Below, piece after piece: positions 8,193-15,652 of a stretch of 32,645 nucleotides of DNA; positions within the stretch are counted from its first letter, which is position 1, and every line of letters begins with the position of its first letter. Under the pieces are notes generated by a model. The model was not told where the DNA came from. It saw only the letters and a list, made by a program, of their open reading frames with translations, and made no database searches. The stretch covers positions 1-32,645 of the forward strand of contig JAYUGA010000162.1 of assembly GCA_043738565.1 (NCBI GenBank). The letters are read 5' to 3'. Made by a program: the position numbers and the translations under genes. This DNA comes from Stagnihabitans sp043738565 (GTDB lineage Bacteria > Pseudomonadota > Alphaproteobacteria > Rhodobacterales > Rhodobacteraceae).

Positions 8193-9473
8193 ATGACACG
8201 AACCTATATCCCGAGTGCCGTCCTTGCCGCGGCGATTTCGCTGATCGCAGGCATGGCGATGGCCGAGGTTGACCTGAGCTTTCTGGTCGACAACGCCCCG
8301 GCGACGGTCGCCGGAGCGCAGGCGCTGGTTGATGCCTATGAGGCAAAAAACCCCGATGTGAAGATCGACATCGAACAGCGCCCGGGTGGCGCGGATGGCG
8401 ACAACATCATCAAGACCCGGCTGGCCACCGGCGAGATGAGCGACATTTTCCTGTACAACTCCGGCTCGCTGTTTCAGGCGATGAACCCGACCAAGACCCT
8501 GGCCGATCTGAGCGATCTGCCGGAGCAGGCCAATGTGCTGGACAGCTTCAAGACGGTTGTGACCGGCACGGACGGCAAGATCTATGGCGTGCCGATCGGC
8601 ACCGCGATGGGCGGCGGCATTCTGTACAACAAGAAGGTCTATGCCGATCTGGGTCTGAGCGTGCCCAAGACCTGGGCCGATTTCATGGCCAACAACGAAA
8701 AGATCAAGGCGGCGGGCAAAGTGGCCGTGGCGCAGACCTACAAGGACACCTGGACCAGCCAGTTGTTCGTGCTGGGCGACTTTTTCAACGTGCAGGCGCA
8801 GGTGCCGACGTTTGCGGCGGACTATACCGCCAACAAGGCGAAATACGCCACGACTCCCGCCGCAATGGCCGGTTTCGACCATCTGGCCGAGGTCAACAAG
8901 GCGGGTTACCTGAACCCGGATTTCGGGGCTGCGACCTTTGACGATGGCTTGCGCATGGTGGCGACGGGCGAGGCGGCGCATTATCCGATGCTGACTTTCG
9001 CGGTGGGCAACATCAAGCAGAACTACCCCGACAATCTGGGCGATGTCGGCTTCTTTGCGCAGCCGGGCGCCGATGCTGCCAAGAATGGTCTGACGGTGTG
9101 GATGCCCGCCGGGCTGTATGTTCCTGCCAGTAGCAAGAATGTCGACGAGGCCAAGAAGTTCCTGTCCTTCGTGACCACGGTTGCGGGTTGCGACATTCAG
9201 ACCAAGGCCAATGGTGCCACCGGTCCCTATCTGGTCAAGGATTGCACCCTGCCCGCCGACGTACCGCCGATCGTGTCCGACATGATGCCCTACTTCCAGA
9301 CTGCCGGCCTGACGGCCCCGGCGCTGGAATTCCTGTCGCCGATCAAGGGGCCGAATCTGGAGCAACTGACGGTTGCGACCGGATCGGGGATCAACACCGC
9401 CGCCGAAGCCGCGGCTTTGTATGACCAGGATGTTGAAAAGCAGGCCAAGCAACTGGGTCTGCCGAACTGGTAA
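8193..9473 (+). CDS. extracellular sugar-binding protein (CUT1 ABC transporter)
   Basis: A 426-aa periplasmic solute-binding protein of family 1 (MalE/UgpB type). The signal peptide runs to about residue 24 with an AMA cleavage site. Typical features are the ALVDAYEAKNPDVKIDIE stretch, DIFLYNSGSLFQAMNP, and GKIYGVPIGTAMGGGILYNKKVYADLG. It is preceded by a very good ribosome site (GGGAGGAG) 48 bp after the rhamnosidase. Full length, in contrast to the internally deleted binding protein at 31105-31710. Likely ligand: a rhamnose-containing oligosaccharide or glycoside, inferred from the adjacent rhamnosidase. Confidence 0.92.
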   Translation: MTRTYIPSAVLAAAISLIAGMAMAEVDLSFLVDNAPATVAGAQALVDAYEAKNPDVKIDIEQRPGGADGDNIIKTRLATGEMSDIFLYNSGSLFQAMNPTKTLADLSDLPEQANVLDSFKTVVTGTDGKIYGVPIGTAMGGGILYNKKVYADLGLSVPKTWADFMANNEKIKAAGKVAVAQTYKDTWTSQLFVLGDFFNVQAQVPTFAADYTANKAKYATTPAAMAGFDHLAEVNKAGYLNPDFGAATFDDGLRMVATGEAAHYPMLTFAVGNIKQNYPDNLGDVGFFAQPGADAAKNGLTVWMPAGLYVPASSKNVDEAKKFLSFVTTVAGCDIQTKANGATGPYLVKDCTLPADVPPIVSDMMPYFQTAGLTAPALEFLSPIKGPNLEQLTVATGSGINTAAEAAALYDQDVEKQAKQLGLPNW

Positions 9474-9493
9474 TACTCCCTTGCCAGTATGAC

Positions 9494-9525
9494 TGCCCTG
9501 CCCGACCTGTCGGGCGGGGCATTTT
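9494..9525 (+). terminator. intra-operon hairpin after the sugar-binding protein gene
   Basis: A 12-bp stem (9494-9505 with 9510-9521, one T.G wobble) closes on a CCTG loop and is followed by TTTT. It lies 20 bp after the binding-protein stop and 16 bp before the first permease ATG. This looks like an attenuating terminator or an mRNA-stabilising structure that keeps binding-protein expression above that of the permeases, as known for malE-malF type operons. Confidence 0.75.
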
Positions 9526-9537
9526 CAGGAGGCACGG

Positions 9538-10395
9538 ATGCAACGTTCGCCCTATCCCTATTGGTTCGTCCTGCCCGCCGCCGTGGTCTATGGCGTGCTG
9601 TTTCTGGTGCCGACGATCGCCTCGTTCTGGTTCGCGCTGACCCGCTGGGATCTGTTCACCGCCACGTTCATCGGCCTGGACAATTTCCGGCAGTTCTTTT
9701 CCGAACCGCAACTGACCCAGGGGCTGGTCCACACGCTGATTTATGCCGTGCTGACCTCGGGGATCAAAACCGTGCTCGGGCTGTTGCTGGCGGTATTGCT
9801 GACATCGGGCATCTATGCCCAGGGGTTCCTGCGCACCGTGGTGTTCTTTCCGGTGCTGGTGTCAACCATCGGCGTGGGCCTGACCTTCGCCGAACTGATG
9901 CACCCGACCAAGGGGGCGATCAACGTGGCGCTGGATGCGCTGGGCGTAACCGGGCCGGGGTGGCTGACCACACCGTCGCTGGCGCTGTATTCGGTGGCTT
10001 TGGTCGATGTGTGGAAGGGTGTCGGGCTGGCGACACTGATCTTCATCGCGGGATTGGCCTCGATCAGCCCAGAATATTACGAAGCGGCGCGGATTGATGG
10101 CGCGACGCGGGTGCAACGGTTCTGGCGGGTGACGGTGCCGCTGGTCCATCCGGCGACGGCCACGGTGATCACGCTAAGCCTGATTGGCGGCTTGCGCAGC
10201 TTTGAGCTGATCTGGTCGATGACCGGCGGCGGGCCCGGCTTTTCATCGGACGTGCTGGCGAGCGTGATTTACAAACAATATCAGGCCGGGTTCTATGGCT
10301 TGTCGACTGCGGGCAACGTCATTCTGTTCCTGTTCATCGCCATCCTGATCTTGCCGCTGACCCTGTGGCTCAACCGGCGCGAGGTGGACGCATGA
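9538..10395 (+). CDS. sugar ABC transporter permease 1 (MalF/UgpA type)
   Basis: A 285-aa inner-membrane permease with about six transmembrane helices, beginning with YPYWFVLPAAVVYGVLFLVPTIASFWFAL. The EAA loop that contacts the ATPase is EYYEAARIDGATRVQRFWRVTVPLVHP, at about residues 180-206. The ribosome site AGGAGG lies 7 bp before the ATG. The stop overlaps the next ATG (ATGA), as is usual for permease pairs. It should form the heterodimeric channel with the next gene product. Confidence 0.92.
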   Translation: MQRSPYPYWFVLPAAVVYGVLFLVPTIASFWFALTRWDLFTATFIGLDNFRQFFSEPQLTQGLVHTLIYAVLTSGIKTVLGLLLAVLLTSGIYAQGFLRTVVFFPVLVSTIGVGLTFAELMHPTKGAINVALDALGVTGPGWLTTPSLALYSVALVDVWKGVGLATLIFIAGLASISPEYYEAARIDGATRVQRFWRVTVPLVHPATATVITLSLIGGLRSFELIWSMTGGGPGFSSDVLASVIYKQYQAGFYGLSTAGNVILFLFIAILILPLTLWLNRREVDA

Positions 10396-11216
10396 ACCGA
10401 TTTCAACGCAACACCGGCATCGCGGCGCTGGCGGGCTTTACCCTGATCTTCATCGTGCCGTTCCTGTTCATCTTCCTGACCGCGGTGAAGACGAAATCCG
10501 AAGCGTCGCGGCTGAATTTCTCGTGGCCGACCGAGTGGCATCCTTTGGCCAATTTCATCGACGTGATCAAGGCGCGGGACTACATGCTGCTCCTGGCCTA
10601 TTTCAACTCGATCATGATCACGCTGGTGGCGGTGGTGCTGCTGGTGCTGTTTTCGGCGATGGTCGGCTATGTTTTGCAGCGCCGCCAGTCGCGCTGGAAT
10701 CGGGTGATCTATGCCTGCGTGCTGGCCGGGTTGATGATTCCGCCCGCGGTGGTGCCGACGATCTGGGTGCTGCAAAGCCTGGGCCTGTTCAAGAACCGCT
10801 TTGGCATGGCGCTGATCGAGGTGGCCTATGGTCTGTCGTTTTCGACCATGCTGTTTCGCAGTTTCATCGCCACCATCCCGCGCGATCTGGACGAGGCGGC
10901 GCTGATTGACGGCGCGAAACCGTGGCAGATTTTCTTCCGGGTGATCCTGCCGCTGCTGCGGCCGGTGACGGTGACGACGGTGGTGGTGCAGTCGATTGCG
11001 ATCTTCAACGACTTCACCAATCCGCTGTATTACCTGCCCGGCAAGGGCAATGTCACCGTGCAGCTGACCCTCTACAACTTTCAAAGCCAGTTTCAGTCGC
11101 AGTTCAACCTGTTGTTCATGAACATCCTCCTGGTGACGATCCCGCCGCTGGTGGTGTTCATCTTCTTCAACCGTCAGATTGTCGCGGGCATGACCGCGGG
11201 TGCCGTCAAAGGGTAG
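10392..11216 (+). CDS. sugar ABC transporter permease 2 (MalG/UgpE type)
   Basis: A 274-aa permease with an N-terminal helix (GIAALAGFTLIFIVPFLFIFLTAV), further helices, and the EAA loop DLDEAALIDGAKPWQIFFRVILPLLRP. The C-terminus NRQIVAGMTAGAVKG is the typical MalG-like end. The ATG at 10392 overlaps the stop of permease 1 by 4 bp, so translation is probably coupled. It works with permease 1 and the ATPase at 11221. Confidence 0.92.
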   Translation: MNRFQRNTGIAALAGFTLIFIVPFLFIFLTAVKTKSEASRLNFSWPTEWHPLANFIDVIKARDYMLLLAYFNSIMITLVAVVLLVLFSAMVGYVLQRRQSRWNRVIYACVLAGLMIPPAVVPTIWVLQSLGLFKNRFGMALIEVAYGLSFSTMLFRSFIATIPRDLDEAALIDGAKPWQIFFRVILPLLRPVTVTTVVVQSIAIFNDFTNPLYYLPGKGNVTVQLTLYNFQSQFQSQFNLLFMNILLVTIPPLVVFIFFNRQIVAGMTAGAVKG

Positions 11217-11220
11217 TCAC

Positions 11221-12198
11221 ATGGCCGAAGTCATCCTGAAAGGCATCCGCAAAAGTTTTGGCGCGGTCGATGTGATCAAGGGCATCGACCTGACCATCAG
11301 GGACGGCGAGTTCTGCGTGTTCGTCGGGCCATCGGGTTGCGGGAAATCGACCCTGTTGCGGATCATCGCCGGGTTGGAAAGCGCAACTTCGGGCGCCATT
11401 GAAATCGCCGGGGTCGAGGTCAGCCATGCCGAGCCTTCGGTGCGGGGCATTGCGATGGTGTTCCAAAGCTATGCGCTGTATCCGCATCTGACGGTGCGCG
11501 AAAACATCGGCTTCGGGCTGAGCCTTGCCAAGCGGCCCAAGGCAGAGATTGACCAGATCGTCGGTGCTGCGGCGGCAACCCTGCAACTGACCCCGCTCTC
11601 GGACCGCAAGCCCAAGGCCTTGTCAGGCGGGCAACGGCAGCGGGTCGCCATCGGCCGGGCCATCGTGCGCAATCCCAAGGTGTTTTTGTTTGACGAGCCA
11701 CTGTCCAACCTCGATGCGTCTCTGCGCGGCCAGATGCGGGTCGAAATCACCGATCTGCATGCCAAGCTCGGCGTGACGATGATCTATGTGACGCATGATC
11801 AGGTCGAGGCGATGACGATGGCCGACAAGATCGTCGTGCTGAACGCCGGGCGCATCGAACAGGTCGGCTCCCCGATGGAATTGTACAATCACCCGGCCAC
11901 GCCCTTTGTGGCGGGCTTTATCGGCAGCCCGCGGATGAACCTGTTTGACGGCGAGCTGGCCCGCAAGATGGGCTGCAAGACCTATGGCATAAGGCCCGAG
12001 CATGTGAGCCTGTCGGAGGTCGAGGGCATCTGGCGCGGCACCGTGCGGCATGTTGAACATCTGGGCGCTGACGCCATTGTGCATCTGACGGTGCCCGATC
12101 TGGGCGATCTGATCGTGCGCACCGATGGCGAAACGCCGCTGATCAGCGGAGCGCAAATCTGGGCCAGCCCGGTTGCGGGCCGCGAATTCCGCTACTGA
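11221..12198 (+). CDS. sugar ABC transporter ATP-binding protein (MalK/UgpC type)
   Basis: A 325-aa ATPase energising the rhamnoside transporter. Walker A GPSGCGKST at 36-44, signature LSGGQ at 134-138, Walker B VFLFDEP ending at 160, and H-loop H192. A C-terminal TOBE-like regulatory region follows from about 235 (MNLFDGELARKMG, YGIRPEHVSLSEVEG). It is somewhat shorter than the usual 350-370 aa, mainly in the TOBE part, where the segment between MNLFDGEL and YGIRPEH is very brief. The ATG at 11221 is 4 bp after the permease stop. Its 3' end overlaps the convergent xdhC-like gene by 7 bp. Confidence 0.93.
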   Translation: MAEVILKGIRKSFGAVDVIKGIDLTIRDGEFCVFVGPSGCGKSTLLRIIAGLESATSGAIEIAGVEVSHAEPSVRGIAMVFQSYALYPHLTVRENIGFGLSLAKRPKAEIDQIVGAAAATLQLTPLSDRKPKALSGGQRQRVAIGRAIVRNPKVFLFDEPLSNLDASLRGQMRVEITDLHAKLGVTMIYVTHDQVEAMTMADKIVVLNAGRIEQVGSPMELYNHPATPFVAGFIGSPRMNLFDGELARKMGCKTYGIRPEHVSLSEVEGIWRGTVRHVEHLGADAIVHLTVPDLGDLIVRTDGETPLISGAQIWASPVAGREFRY

Positions 12199-13103
12199 CG
12201 CCGTGTGGATGCTACTGCCAGCACATGCGCCAGCACCGAAACCGCCAGCGTGCGCGGGTCGCGACAGGAGGGCAGCAAGCCGAAGGTCGGGCGCAGCCGG
12301 GCGATGTGGGCGGGGGGAACGCCAAGCGTCGCCAATTCCGCCAGCAACCGGGTTCTGGCGCGCAGGCTGCCCTGGGCCCCGATGAAAAAGGCGTCGGTGG
12401 GCAGAAACTGCTGCAAAATCCGCGCCTCGTTTTCGTGGTCGTGGAAGAACAGGGTGATCGCGGTGCGACTGTCGGGGGTCGGGCAGGTGTGGCTGCGGAA
12501 ACTGGTAACGGTTTCGATCGGCAGCGGGCCGATGCGCGACAGGTCGGATTGCAGGCTCTGCTGGCCGAACAGGGTCACATCATAGCCCGCTGCCTGCGCC
12601 ATCAAAGCGAAGGCCATTGCCTCGATCCCGTGGCCATAGACCCAGAACCGCAGCTCGGGTGGCAGGGTGATGGTCAGATGATCAGGGAGAATGGGTGCGT
12701 CCAGCGCCAGTTCGCCGTTTTCAAGCCCCAATGACATCACCGCATCCAGCCGCGCATCGCCGCGGGCCAGAATTTCCGCCAGCACAGCGCGGTCCGGGTT
12801 GGGCACCAGCAGCACCTGCAAGCCACCACCACAGGGCAGTTTCAGATCGAAAAACGGCGACCCCGCGCCATAGCGCAGCGTCCCCGCCCTGCCGTTGATC
12901 AGTGCCGCCTTGGCATGGTCCGCGATGTCATCCTCGATGCAGCCCGACGACAGCGATCCCACGCGCTGCCCGTCCGGCCCGAAGGCCATCATGGTGCCGA
13001 GGGTGCGATAGGACGTACCCTGAATTGCCACGATCACGGCCAGACAGCCGCCGCGTTCAGCCAAAAGCCGCAGGGGAACCCGGTTGCTGGCATATTCGAT
13101 CAT
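12192..13103 (-). CDS. XdhC/CoxI-family protein
   Basis: A 303-aa XdhC-family protein. The N-terminal domain has RGGCLAVIVAIQGTSYRTLGTMMAFGPDGQRVGSLSSGCIEDDI, with the conserved SGC cysteine near 54, and FFDLKLPCGGGLQVLL. A C-terminal Rossmann-like domain follows (WVYGHGIEAMAFALMAQAAGYDVTLFGQQ). Family members bind molybdenum cofactor, promote its sulfuration and insert it into xanthine-dehydrogenase-type enzymes. No molybdenum hydroxylase gene is nearby, so the client is unknown. The gene is divergent from GMC1 (124-bp gap) and convergent with the transporter ATPase. Confidence 0.85.
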   Translation of the reverse strand: MIEYASNRVPLRLLAERGGCLAVIVAIQGTSYRTLGTMMAFGPDGQRVGSLSSGCIEDDIADHAKAALINGRAGTLRYGAGSPFFDLKLPCGGGLQVLLVPNPDRAVLAEILARGDARLDAVMSLGLENGELALDAPILPDHLTITLPPELRFWVYGHGIEAMAFALMAQAAGYDVTLFGQQSLQSDLSRIGPLPIETVTSFRSHTCPTPDSRTAITLFFHDHENEARILQQFLPTDAFFIGAQGSLRARTRLLAELATLGVPPAHIARLRPTFGLLPSCRDPRTLAVSVLAHVLAVASTRRQ

Positions 13104-13170
13104 CAGGAATTCCCGTTTGCAGAACCTGTTCCTATCTAGGGGTATTGCGCCGCCTTTGCCACCGCCGCGC

Positions 13171-13198
13171 TTGACGCCTCAGGGCGAACTGCTATCAA
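13171..13198 (+). promoter_or_regulatory. predicted promoter of GMC oxidoreductase 1
   Basis: TTGACG at 13171-13176, a 16-bp spacer, then TATCAA at 13193-13198. The start of transcription would fall near 13205, downstream of the ATG at 13198. This supports the TTG at 13228 as translation start. The predicted operator at 13197-13216 overlaps the end of the -10 box and the start point. Confidence 0.5.
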
Positions 13199-13216
13199 TG
13201 CACCAGACGGTTACTT
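13197..13216. promoter_or_regulatory. candidate TetR operator, GMC1 copy (half conserved)
   Basis: AATGCACCAGACGGTTACTT. The right half GGTTACTT is identical to the GMC2 operator at 16700-16719 and the spacing to ACC on the left is the same; the far left arm is degenerate. On the opposite strand the core reads AAGTAACCGTCTGGT, sharing TAACCGTCTGGT exactly with the GMC2 site. It lies at the predicted transcription start of GMC1. Confidence 0.55.
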
Positions 13217-13227
13217 GGAGGGCTGCC

Positions 13228-14862
13228 TTGGCCGGGTTCGACTACATCATCATCGGCGGCGGCTCATCCGGTTGCGTCATCGCGGCGCGGCTGAGCGAAG
13301 ATCCTGCGGTGCGGGTGTTGCTGTTGGAGGCGGGCAGGCGCGACAACAGCATCCTCTATCACTGGCCCGCCGGATTTGCGCGGATGACCAAGGGCATCGG
13401 GTCGTGGGGCTGGTCCACCGTGCCGCAGCGCCACATGCAGGGGCGGAAGCTGTGGTACACCCAAGCCAAGGTGATTGGCGGCGGATCGACCATCAACGCG
13501 CAGATCTACACCCGTGGCAACCGGCGGGATTATGACGGCTGGTCCGAGGCGGGCTGCGACGGCTGGGCCTACCGCGATGTCCTGCCCTATTTCAAGCGGG
13601 CAGAGGGCAATGAGCGGTTCAGCGACGATTTTCATGGCTCGGATGGGCCTTTGGGCGTGTCAATGCCACGGGCCACGCTGCCAATTTGCGATGCGTTCAT
13701 CCGGGCGGGGCAAGAATTCGGAATGCCCTATAACCCCGATTTCAACGGGGCGCGGCAGGCGGGGGTTGGCTATTATCAACTGACGCAGCGCGATGTGCGG
13801 CGGTCTTCGACTGCCGTTGCCTATCTGCGGAATGCGGAACAGCGGCCTAATCTTTCGGTGCGAACCGGCGTCACCGTGCGGCGGATCACGGTGGCGCAGG
13901 GGCGTGCTACAGGCGTCGAGTTGCTGAATGGCGAGGTTGTGGCGGCGGAGCGCGAGGTGATCCTCGCCTCTGGAGCGATCGGCTCGCCGCGGCTGCTGCT
14001 GCTGTCGGGGATTGGCCCGGCGGATCATTTGCGGCAGGTGGGGGTGCCGGTGGTGCAGGATCTGCCGGGTGTCGGGCAGAATTTGCAGGACCATGTCGAT
14101 CTGTGCGTGCTGGCCGAATGCACCGGGCCGCATTCTTATGATGGCGTCAAACGGCTGGACCGGACCATTCTGGCCGGGCTGCAATATCTGCTGTTCAAGT
14201 CCGGCCCGGTCGCCGCCTCGCTGTTTGAAACCGGCGGGTTCTGGTATGCCGATTCAAAGGCGAAATCGCCGGATATCCAGTTTCATTTTGGCCAAGGCTC
14301 GGGGATCGAGAAGGGCATTGCCACGATCAACGGTTCTGGCGTCACGCTCAATTCGGCTCTGTTGCGGCCCAGATCGCGCGGCACGGTGCAGTTGGGGTCG
14401 AGCGATCCGACTGCCGCGCCGCTGATCGACCCGAACTACTGGTCCGACCCCTATGATCTGGAAATGTCGCTGAAAGGGCTGGAAATGGCCCGCGAAATCC
14501 TGCGGCAACCGGCGTTGAAGCCGTGGCTGCGGGCCGAGATGCTGCCGGGGCCGGAGGTGACCAGCCGCGAGGCGCTGTTCGGCTATGCCTGCCGCATGGC
14601 CAAGACCGACCATCACCCGGTCGGCACCTGCCGGATGGGAGATGACGATATGGCGGTGGTAGAGCCCGATTTGCTGCTGCGCGGGTTGGCGGGGCTGCGG
14701 GTGGCCGATGCCTCGGTGATGCCGAACGTGCCATCATCCAACACCAATGCCGCGGCGATCATGGTGGGCGAAAAGGCGTCGGACCTGATCCGTGGCCTGC
14801 CGCCGCTGCCCGCCACGGTTTTCGCCGAGCAACGCAACGACCGGCGGCGCGACCTTGCCTAA
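13228..14862 (+). CDS. GMC-family FAD-dependent oxidoreductase 1 (choline/alcohol dehydrogenase-like)
   Basis: A flavoprotein of about 544 aa that oxidises an alcohol to an aldehyde or beyond; the substrate is unknown. The FAD-binding motif IIIGGGSSGC lies at 7-16, with LLLEAG (E34) for the ribose. GMC signatures are VIGGGSTINAQIYTRGN and the second motif around ASGAIGSPRLLLLSGIGP. The catalytic His is H463 in HPVGTCRMG, and the SNTN motif (near 504-507) supplies the partner residue. I chose the TTG at 13228 because GGAGGG lies 5 bp upstream and the predicted transcript begins after the ATG at 13198. The protein is clearly paralogous to GMC2. Its 3' end overlaps the convergent tetR by 4 bp. 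Confidence 0.9.
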   Translation: MAGFDYIIIGGGSSGCVIAARLSEDPAVRVLLLEAGRRDNSILYHWPAGFARMTKGIGSWGWSTVPQRHMQGRKLWYTQAKVIGGGSTINAQIYTRGNRRDYDGWSEAGCDGWAYRDVLPYFKRAEGNERFSDDFHGSDGPLGVSMPRATLPICDAFIRAGQEFGMPYNPDFNGARQAGVGYYQLTQRDVRRSSTAVAYLRNAEQRPNLSVRTGVTVRRITVAQGRATGVELLNGEVVAAEREVILASGAIGSPRLLLLSGIGPADHLRQVGVPVVQDLPGVGQNLQDHVDLCVLAECTGPHSYDGVKRLDRTILAGLQYLLFKSGPVAASLFETGGFWYADSKAKSPDIQFHFGQGSGIEKGIATINGSGVTLNSALLRPRSRGTVQLGSSDPTAAPLIDPNYWSDPYDLEMSLKGLEMAREILRQPALKPWLRAEMLPGPEVTSREALFGYACRMAKTDHHPVGTCRMGDDDMAVVEPDLLLRGLAGLRVADASVMPNVPSSNTNAAAIMVGEKASDLIRGLPPLPATVFAEQRNDRRRDLA

Positions 14863-15506
14863 AGGCAGACCAGCCGCAGAATCGTGTCGATGTTGAAGCG
14901 CAACCGTTCCTCCAGCGCCGCTTCGGCCATCAGGTCACGTTCGAACATGATCGAGCCGGTATAGCGGTTGGTCAGGTAGAAATAACCAATGGCAGCAATG
15001 GTCAGGTTCAATTGAACCGGGTCTATTCCGGCGCGAAACACCCCCAGAGCAACGCCGCGATCCAACAGGTCGGACACCATCTGCACGAAGCGGCGGTTGT
15101 AGACCTTGGCCAGTTCCGACCGTTTCAAATGCTTGGCGCGGTGCAGGTTTTCGCTGTTGACCAGCGTGATGAATTCGGGGTTTTTCAGGTAATAACCCCA
15201 GGTAAAGCGCACCAGCCGTTCCAGCGCCAATTTCGGCTCTAACCCCGCCAGATCCAGCTTTTGCTCGGCAGACCGGATGTCAACATAGGCCGCCTCCAGC
15301 ACGGTCTGAAACAGGCCCTCTTTGCTGGAAAAGTAGTGGTATATCATCCGCTTGTTGGCACTTGCCTTGTCAGCAATCACATCGACCCGTGCGCCGCCCA
15401 GACCATTGCGGGCGAATTCTTTTTTGGCGGCGTCCAGAATGCGCGCCCGCGTCGCCTCGGCATCGCGGATGCGTGGCTTGGGCACGGGATCGGGGGTCTT
15501 GTCCAC
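14859..15506 (-). CDS. TetR-family transcriptional regulator
   Basis: A 215-aa regulator. The N-terminal TetR helix-turn-helix covers about residues 14-64 (TRARILDAAKKEFARNGLGGARVDVIADKASANKRMIYHYFSSKEGLF). The all-helical C-terminal domain resembles those of RutR-like regulators (LVNSENLHRAKHLKRS). I chose the GTG at 15506 because a perfect AGGAGG lies 6 bp upstream; a longer frame to 15560 has no such site. A TTGACG-17-TGTATC promoter at 15533-15561 fits this start. It sits between the two GMC genes and is the best candidate to bind the repeats at 13197, 16700 and 22892. Its own promoter shows no copy of that repeat. Confidence 0.92.
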   Translation of the reverse strand: MDKTPDPVPKPRIRDAEATRARILDAAKKEFARNGLGGARVDVIADKASANKRMIYHYFSSKEGLFQTVLEAAYVDIRSAEQKLDLAGLEPKLALERLVRFTWGYYLKNPEFITLVNSENLHRAKHLKRSELAKVYNRRFVQMVSDLLDRGVALGVFRAGIDPVQLNLTIAAIGYFYLTNRYTGSIMFERDLMAEAALEERLRFNIDTILRLVCL

Positions 15507-15532
15507 GCGGAGCCTCCTGCTGTCCAAGCGGT

Positions 15533-15561
15533 GATACACAGGAACCCGCCCTCCCGTCAAA
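15533..15561 (-). promoter_or_regulatory. predicted promoter of tetR
   Basis: On the minus strand TTGACG (15561-15556), a 17-bp spacer and TGTATC (15538-15533). Transcription would begin about 20 bp upstream of the AGGAGG/GTG start at 15506. The -35 is good; the -10 is moderate. Confidence 0.4.
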
Positions 15562-15652
15562 GCGCATCCTTAGCGCCGTCTTTTCGGTTTGCCGCTGGGG
15601 CATTCGACGCTAGACCGCTGCGGGTTGGTCTTGGCATGAGGCATCCGGCGAC

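Noticed and set aside
6825..9452. An 875-codon open frame on the minus strand
   Set aside because: It is antisense to the GH78 rhamnosidase and the sugar-binding protein. Its translation is Arg/Gln/His/Gly-rich with no domain, as expected from GC-rich third-position bias.
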